DNA of 21,413 nucleotides from JTS-AC122 sp050246015 (GTDB lineage Bacteria; Planctomycetota; Phycisphaerae; Phycisphaerales; UBA1924), in assembly GCA_050246015.1 (NCBI GenBank), contig JBFWWU010000035.1, forward strand, positions 1 to 21,413. The letters are read 5' to 3'. Below, one piece after another: positions 17,034-21,413 of the stretch. Position 1 is the stretch's first letter, and each line of letters opens with the position of its first letter. A program made the translations under genes and the position numbers. Below the pieces are notes generated by a model. The model searched no databases. It was not told where the DNA came from and saw only the letters and a program-made list of their open reading frames with translations.

Positions 17034-18874
17034 GCTTGGGGGGGCTCCTCCGTCATGTCGATCACGCGCGCGACTTCGGTCGGCGTGGTGATCCCCTGCT
17101 CCACGAGCCGGCGGCCCGCGTCGGCAAGTGTGACAGTTCCACCCCCCCCTCCCCCGTCGCGACACGCCGCGTCCTTGATGAGGTTCGCCGAAGCTCGGCT
17201 ATTAATAAGTTCGCGGATCGCCGAGTCGACCACGAGCAGTTCGAAGATGCCGGTGCGTCCCTTGAGGCCGCTGCCGAGGCAGGCTTCGCAGCCGCGTCCT
17301 TCGCACGAGCGGTGGACCGTGCGTACCAAACGCTGCGCCAGCACCGCCGAGAGCGAGGACGAGACCAGGAACGGCTCGACGCCCAGGTCCAGCAGCCGCG
17401 CGACGGCGCTGGCGGCGTCGCCGGTGTGCAGCGTCGAGAGGACCAGGTGACCCGTCAGCGACGCCTGCACGGCGATGCGCGCGGTCTCTTCGTCGCGGAT
17501 CTCGCCGACCATGATCACGTCGGGGTCCTGGCGCAGAATGTGACGCAGGCCCGTGGCGAAGGTGACGTTCTTCTTGGGGTCCACCTGCGTCTGGCTGATG
17601 GCCAGGCCGCCCCCCCGATGGAGATGATGCGATTCGGCGCCGCGCGTATCGTTGGTCGGCGCACCTCCGATAGTGCCGCCGGAGCCTGTCGCGATGAGCA
17701 CGCCCCCCAGGTCATACTCGACCGGGTCCTCGATCGTCATGATGTTGAGTTCGCAGGACGAGAGGGATCGAGGCATCGAGGGATCGAGGGATCGAGAAGA
17801 AGAAGGCCGAGGCGATGGTGAGCAACCTGCCGTGTCGGCCCGGCCATCGCTTGCGATATTGCTCCCCGCGTTGGTCTCGCTGATCCAGGCGAGTGTCGTG
17901 TACAGCGTCGTCGTCTTGCCGCTCCCGGTCGGCCCTGTGGAGAGGACGATCCCGCTGGTGCGGCTGACTTGCTCGAGGTAGCGCCGCTCGACCCCTTTAG
18001 GCATCCCCAGCGCCCCGAAGCTCTTGAGGTGCGGCGAGCGCGAGGCGTCCAGCAACCGCACCACGACCCGCTCGCCGTAGGTGGACGGCAACGTGCTCAC
18101 GCGCAAGTCCACCCGTCTCCCCCCCACCCCCACCCCCACTCCTGCGCCTCCACCTCCCGACGCATCACCGGCGGTGCTCCGCGCCTGGCCGATCGTGACC
18201 GAGGCGTGCCCGTCCTGGGGGGCGCGCCGCTCCGCCACGTCCAGGTGGGCCATCACCTTCACCCGGCTCACCATCGCGCTCGCGGCCCCCCCAGCGCCGC
18301 CGCCCGGCAACTCTCGAACCGTGTGTAGCGCGCCGTCGAGACGGTACCGCACCAGCACGCGGTCGCGCAGCGGCTGGATGTGCACGTCGCTAGCGCCCAA
18401 TCGAAGAGCGTCGAAGAAGATCAGGTCCACCAGCCGGACGACCTGCGATTTGCCGTGCGTGCTCAAGAGGTCCCGCTCGGCCTCACGCATCGCCGCGGCG
18501 ATGCCGGGCTCGTCGCCGTCAGCCGGCGCCTCGATGACGATGCGCGGCTCGTGGGGATCCTCGTGCGGGCGATCGGCGCTGGCCGCGTACCGCGCGTACG
18601 CCAGGTCGATCGCGGCGGCGATTTCTTCACCGCCGCCTGAGACGGACCGGGTCACGATCCGGCGCTTGATCCGCACGCCAACGTTGTGCACGGCCAGAGC
18701 CGGTGTCTGATCGCAGGTGATAACGATTTCGGGGAGTTCGTCGTCTGACGAAGGGGCATTGGAAGCCGCGTCGCGTTCGGCGGCTCGTCCCCCGCTCAAT
18801 AGCAGGTGTCGCCGCGCGTACTCCTGCGGGATCATGCGGAGGAAGTCCTCGGTTGGAGCGGCCACGTCTATCAC
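17030..18874 (-). CDS. gspE: Type II secretion ATPase GspE
   Basis: A 614-residue cytoplasmic ATPase that powers pseudopilus assembly. The N-terminal domain contains IPQEYARRH (about 15-23) as in GspE N-termini. A central domain has SDVHIQPLRDRVLVRYRLDG, followed by Walker A GPTGSGKT (314-321), Asp box TIEDPVEY (380-387), Walker B region IMVGEIRDEE (454-463) and the His box LSTLHTGD. Two unusual insertions are visible: a Ser/Pro-rich stretch at about 340-375 and a Gly-rich stretch at about 390-420 between EDPVEYDLGG and ISQTQV. The zinc site keeps only three cysteines (SCEGRGCEAC) where four are usual. The start is GTG with a weak ribosome site, 207 bp from gspD. The gene ends in an ATGA overlap with the GspC-like gene. 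Confidence 0.92.
   Translation of the reverse strand: MIDVAAPTEDFLRMIPQEYARRHLLLSGGRAAERDAASNAPSSDDELPEIVITCDQTPALAVHNVGVRIKRRIVTRSVSGGGEEIAAAIDLAYARYAASADRPHEDPHEPRIVIEAPADGDEPGIAAAMREAERDLLSTHGKSQVVRLVDLIFFDALRLGASDVHIQPLRDRVLVRYRLDGALHTVRELPGGGAGGAASAMVSRVKVMAHLDVAERRAPQDGHASVTIGQARSTAGDASGGGGAGVGVGVGGRRVDLRVSTLPSTYGERVVVRLLDASRSPHLKSFGALGMPKGVERRYLEQVSRTSGIVLSTGPTGSGKTTTLYTTLAWISETNAGSNIASDGRADTAGCSPSPRPSSSRSLDPSMPRSLSSCELNIMTIEDPVEYDLGGVLIATGSGGTIGGAPTNDTRGAESHHLHRGGGLAISQTQVDPKKNVTFATGLRHILRQDPDVIMVGEIRDEETARIAVQASLTGHLVLSTLHTGDAASAVARLLDLGVEPFLVSSSLSAVLAQRLVRTVHRSCEGRGCEACLGSGLKGRTGIFELLVVDSAIRELINSRASANLIKDAACRDGGGGGGTVTLADAGRRLVEQGITTPTEVARVIDMTEEPPQA
17764..17795. repeat. Four tandem copies of an 8-bp unit in gspE
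   Basis: GGGATCGA occurs four times in a row (second copy GGCATCGA). Three units make eight codons, and on the coding strand they produce the RSLDPSMPRSL segment of the Ser/Pro-rich insertion between Walker A and the Asp box of GspE. Confidence 0.85.
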
Positions 18875-18932
18875 AGTTTCACCACATTCGAGGGCAACAT
18901 AAATGCGATCTCAGAGAGAGCGGAGCGAGACT

Positions 18933-19002
18933 GAGAGAATCAGAGAAGACCTTGTGACATGGATTGCGAGCATGACCTCCCAACATCATCTCTGATTCTC
19001 TC
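18933..19002. repeat. 14-bp perfect inverted repeat between gspD and gspE
   Basis: GAGAGAATCAGAGA (18933-18946) and TCTCTGATTCTCTC (18989-19002) are exact reverse complements with a 42-nt spacer. Related TCTCTGAT and CTCAGAGAGAG copies lie just outside. It could form a stem after the secretin gene that attenuates the operon, or be a genome-wide intergenic repeat. No T tract follows. Confidence 0.7.
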
Positions 19003-19041
19003 CGCCAATCTCTGATACCTCCGAGTTCGCATTCTGTCTTA

Positions 19042-19070
19042 CCAAGTCCCAAGTCCCACCTCCCAAGTCC
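19042..19070. repeat. Short AAGTCCC direct repeats after gspD
   Basis: AAGTCCC occurs twice in tandem (19044-19057) and again as CCCAAGTCC (19062-19070), just past the secretin stop codon. Together with the inverted repeat, this fills the 207-bp gap between gspD and gspE. Confidence 0.7.
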
Positions 19071-19081
19071 ATCTTCCATCC

Positions 19082-21413
19082 TCACCGAATCATCCTGGGC
19101 TCCACCTCCGGGAACCCGTCGTCCACGCCCGCCTCGGCGGTCTTGAGGCCGCTGAGGTACTTGAGGTCCTCGAAGTCCGTGCGGCGCAGCACTTCGGCAC
19201 GCAGGAACACGTAGAACTTCGAGTTGCTCGCCGACTTCGAACGGTTCTTGAACGCTTCTCCCAGGATCGGGATCTGCGAGATCAGCGGCACCTGGTCCAG
19301 CGACTCGCCTTGGGTCGTCAGGTCCAGCCCGCCGACGGCGATCGTGAACCCGTCCGGCAGCGTCACGCTGCTGCTGACGTTGTTCGTCTGCTTCGGCGGC
19401 GGCAGGTTCTCACTCGGCGGCTGGCCCACAAACGAACTGAGCTCGACACTGAACGTCAGGATGAGATGGTCGCCGTCGGCGATCTGCGGCTGCGCCATCA
19501 CCACCGTGCCGGCGCTGGCGACTCCGCCGAAGGATGTGGTCGCGAGCTGGTCCGATGCGCTCGTGCGTGTCGCGAACGGCTGCTCGACGACGGAGTTGAA
19601 GACTGCCTGCTCATTGTTATTAACTAATATCTGCGGCACGCTCACCGAGCGGCCCTTGGTCAGCGACTCCAGGGCGCGGATTACCGCCGCGAACTCGCCA
19701 GGGCTCAAGAGCAGCGAAGTCCCGCCTCCGCCCGTTGCCGTTCGGTCACCCACTCCCGTACCCGCGGTGCTCAGCCCGAAGAGCGACGAGAGACGCAGGA
19801 TCGAGTCTGCCGACAGATTCAGTTGTCCTTCCAGTTCGATCCCGAGGTTCCGCGATTGGCTGTCGTTGAGGCTCACGACCAGCGCCTGCACCATCACCTG
19901 CGGCTGCCGTACATCCAGTGTCCTGAGCAACCGCTCGACCTGCGCCAGCGCCCACGGCTCGCCGATGGCGATGATCGCACTGGTGCCGGGATCCGAACTG
20001 AGCACGACATCGGCGGTGCTGGCCGAACGGGTGTCGGTTGATCGCTGATCACGACGAACCGGCCGCGAACCAGTGCGCGATGCGTCGTAGCCGCTGGGTA
20101 GAGGCGCCCCTCCCACGGACGATGCAGGTCCGTCAGTACGTGACGTGCCGGCACCGGAAGGCGGGGCCGTCGATGGGGCACTCGCCGAGCCGTCGTCGCC
20201 CGCCCGCAGCGCCCCGGCGGAGACCAGCCCTTGCAGGATCGCGAGCACTTCATTGACGTCGCGGTTGCGGACCTTGAGGATCTTCATCGGACGCCGCCCG
20301 TCAGGCGGTGCCTGGTTCAGGCTCTCGATGAGTTGTTTCACAGCATCATGTTGCGATGCCGTCGCTGTTATTAATAATGATCCGGTCAGTTCATCCTGAA
20401 CGATCCGGAATCGATCATCCCCTCCCCCCCCGCCCAACCCCACCCCACCCCCACCCCCGCCCGCCCCACCACCGCTCGCTCCCACGCCAGGTGCCCCACT
20501 CGATCCGGTGCCTCCGACGACGCTGCCCGACTTGATCATCTGCTCGATCAGGTTCGCGACTTCCTTGAGTTCGAAGTAACGAGGAACATAGCGCACGACC
20601 GTGACCTCCTCCCGGCGGTCGAGCGACATAAGTAGCTCGTGCCACCCTCCCTGGCGGCTCTCCGGGGCCACGATCAGGATCGTCCGGCCGTCCGCTCCGA
20701 CAACAAGCGATCCTCCAGTTCCACCCGCCCCTCCCGCCGTGCTCCCGCCGGCAACGGAACCACTTCGTGAGCTTCCCCCGTCCCGCCGGTCAGAGACCTG
20801 CATCGCCAGCGCCACCAGCGGCACCGCCGCCAGGTTCTGTACTCCGTATTCTCGCACGACCATCGTCTCGCCAGCGATATCCAGCGCGGGAAGCAGCCGC
20901 ATCGTTTGCAACAGCCGTGGCGTGAGGTCGCTGATGAGCAGCGCCGAGTCGCCCATCGCCGCCGCGGTTCCACCCGGCTTCGAGACCAGCTGCTTGACCG
21001 AGTCCACGAACCCCGATTCGCGCGGCAAGCGGTTCTTACATACATACATCACCGACGAGTAGCCGGCAGGAGGTCCTCCAGAGATTGCAGCATTGCCGTC
21101 CACACCGGCACGCTGTTCCCACCCATCCGGCTCGATCCGCGCCAGTCCCGCGGCTTGCTCAAGCTTGACCACGCTGAGTACTTCGCCCTTGCCGGCGGTG
21201 CGGATCGTGGTGAACCCGCGCGAGGCCAGTAACTGGTTCGTAAGTTCCCAGAGCTGCTCGTCCGTCACGCCCCCGCCCAGCCGCAACGTCACCGTCCCCT
21301 TCACCACCGCCGCGTCGTACTCGATGTTCACCTTGAGCCGCGAGGACGCCATGTCCACCAGACGAGCCAGGTCGAGCTGATCTGTGAGGGTGATCGTGTC
21401 ATAGGGTGTTCCG
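19082..21413 (-). CDS. gspD: Type II secretion secretin GspD (N-terminus beyond window)
   Basis: The outer-membrane secretin that forms the exit pore. About 777 codons are visible; the frame stays open to the right edge (reading GTPYDTITLTDQLDLARLV there), so the signal peptide and the start of the N0 domain lie outside the window. Periplasmic N domains follow, including VVRYVPRYFELKEVANLIEQ and MKILKVRNRDVNEVLAILQG. Next comes the secretin domain with FAAVIRALESLTKGRSVSVP, VNNNEQAVF and the signature VPLISQIPILGEAFKNR near the C-terminus. Two long Gly/Ser-rich inserts interrupt the N domains; one is encoded by a C/G homopolymer tract at 20419-20470. It is the first gene of the visible operon and is separated from gspE by 207 bp with repeats. 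Confidence 0.93.
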   Translation of the reverse strand, partial: GTPYDTITLTDQLDLARLVDMASSRLKVNIEYDAAVVKGTVTLRLGGGVTDEQLWELTNQLLASRGFTTIRTAGKGEVLSVVKLEQAAGLARIEPDGWEQRAGVDGNAAISGGPPAGYSSVMYVCKNRLPRESGFVDSVKQLVSKPGGTAAAMGDSALLISDLTPRLLQTMRLLPALDIAGETMVVREYGVQNLAAVPLVALAMQVSDRRDGGSSRSGSVAGGSTAGGAGGTGGSLVVGADGRTILIVAPESRQGGWHELLMSLDRREEVTVVRYVPRYFELKEVANLIEQMIKSGSVVGGTGSSGAPGVGASGGGAGGGGGGVGLGGGGGDDRFRIVQDELTGSLLITATASQHDAVKQLIESLNQAPPDGRRPMKILKVRNRDVNEVLAILQGLVSAGALRAGDDGSASAPSTAPPSGAGTSRTDGPASSVGGAPLPSGYDASRTGSRPVRRDQRSTDTRSASTADVVLSSDPGTSAIIAIGEPWALAQVERLLRTLDVRQPQVMVQALVVSLNDSQSRNLGIELEGQLNLSADSILRLSSLFGLSTAGTGVGDRTATGGGGTSLLLSPGEFAAVIRALESLTKGRSVSVPQILVNNNEQAVFNSVVEQPFATRTSASDQLATTSFGGVASAGTVVMAQPQIADGDHLILTFSVELSSFVGQPPSENLPPPKQTNNVSSSVTLPDGFTIAVGGLDLTTQGESLDQVPLISQIPILGEAFKNRSKSASNSKFYVFLRAEVLRRTDFEDLKYLSGLKTAEAGVDDGFPEVEPRMIR
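20419..20470 (-). repeat. G-run tract coding for a Gly-rich linker in gspD
   Basis: The coding strand has runs of four to eight G separated by one or two bases, with a longest run of eight at 20424-20431. It encodes a glycine-rich linker between periplasmic N domains and meets the G-quadruplex pattern. Confidence 0.83.

Noticed and set aside
16437..17165. Longer GspC-like protein starting at 17165
   Set aside because: It would overlap gspE by 136 bp and add an Arg/Gly-rich leader; ATG 17033 has the ATGA overlap and ribosome site.
18879..19085. 68-codon minus-strand frame starting in a GTGA overlap with the gspD stop
   Set aside because: The overlap looks like coupling, but the protein is translated from the AAGTCCC and TCTCTGAT repeats and has no recognisable fold. 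I treat it as chance, with some doubt.
1..21413. CRISPR array or insertion sequence
   Set aside because: I found no regularly spaced repeats and no transposase gene with terminal inverted repeats.

Overview
The window is high-GC DNA from a Gram-negative bacterium. It carries a secretin and type II secretion (T2SS) genes, strong Shine-Dalgarno sites and tightly overlapping genes. The Gly/Pro-rich T2SS linkers and the mix of families would suit Planctomycetota, but no marker gene settles the taxon. No stretch longer than 300 bases lacks a gene or described feature.

Left part (1-5095): a mobile-element module. It has the 5' half of a tRNA-Leu(CAA), with a sequence where the 3' half should be that does not look like a tRNA. 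Next come a Rho-independent terminator and a leftward operon: excisionase-like HTH protein, large AEP-type primase/DUF3987 protein, small TubC_N-like protein and full-length tyrosine integrase. The genes overlap or abut, with clear Shine-Dalgarno sites. Two perfect 20-bp tandem repeats lie just upstream of the HTH gene.

Middle (5284-13208): cargo. A leftward gene of 574 codons that I cannot assign is divergent from a very large rightward gene. The large gene encodes a DUF4011 / superfamily 1 helicase / Vsr-like nuclease / DUF3320 protein of the kind linked to anti-phage defence (HheA-like). It carries an apparent +1 frameshift about 98 codons after its start, most simply an extra T in a short T run. 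The two genes share an intergenic region of about 240 bp with a 12-bp palindrome.

Right of the cargo (13301-13966): a second, short tyrosine recombinase that has all catalytic residues but no N-terminal arm- or core-binding domain. It may mark the right side of the island, but I found no copy of the tRNA sequence there.

Right part (14052-21413): a leftward T2SS-like operon, probably core chromosome. Order of transcription: secretin (gspD, N-terminus beyond the window), a 207-bp gap with inverted and direct repeats, ATPase (gspE), GspC-like, GspL-like and GspM-like inner-membrane proteins, then a TPR lipoprotein resembling a pilotin. From gspE onward every gene overlaps the next by 1-4 nt. 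Several of these genes contain long C/G homopolymer tracts encoding Gly- or Pro-rich linkers.
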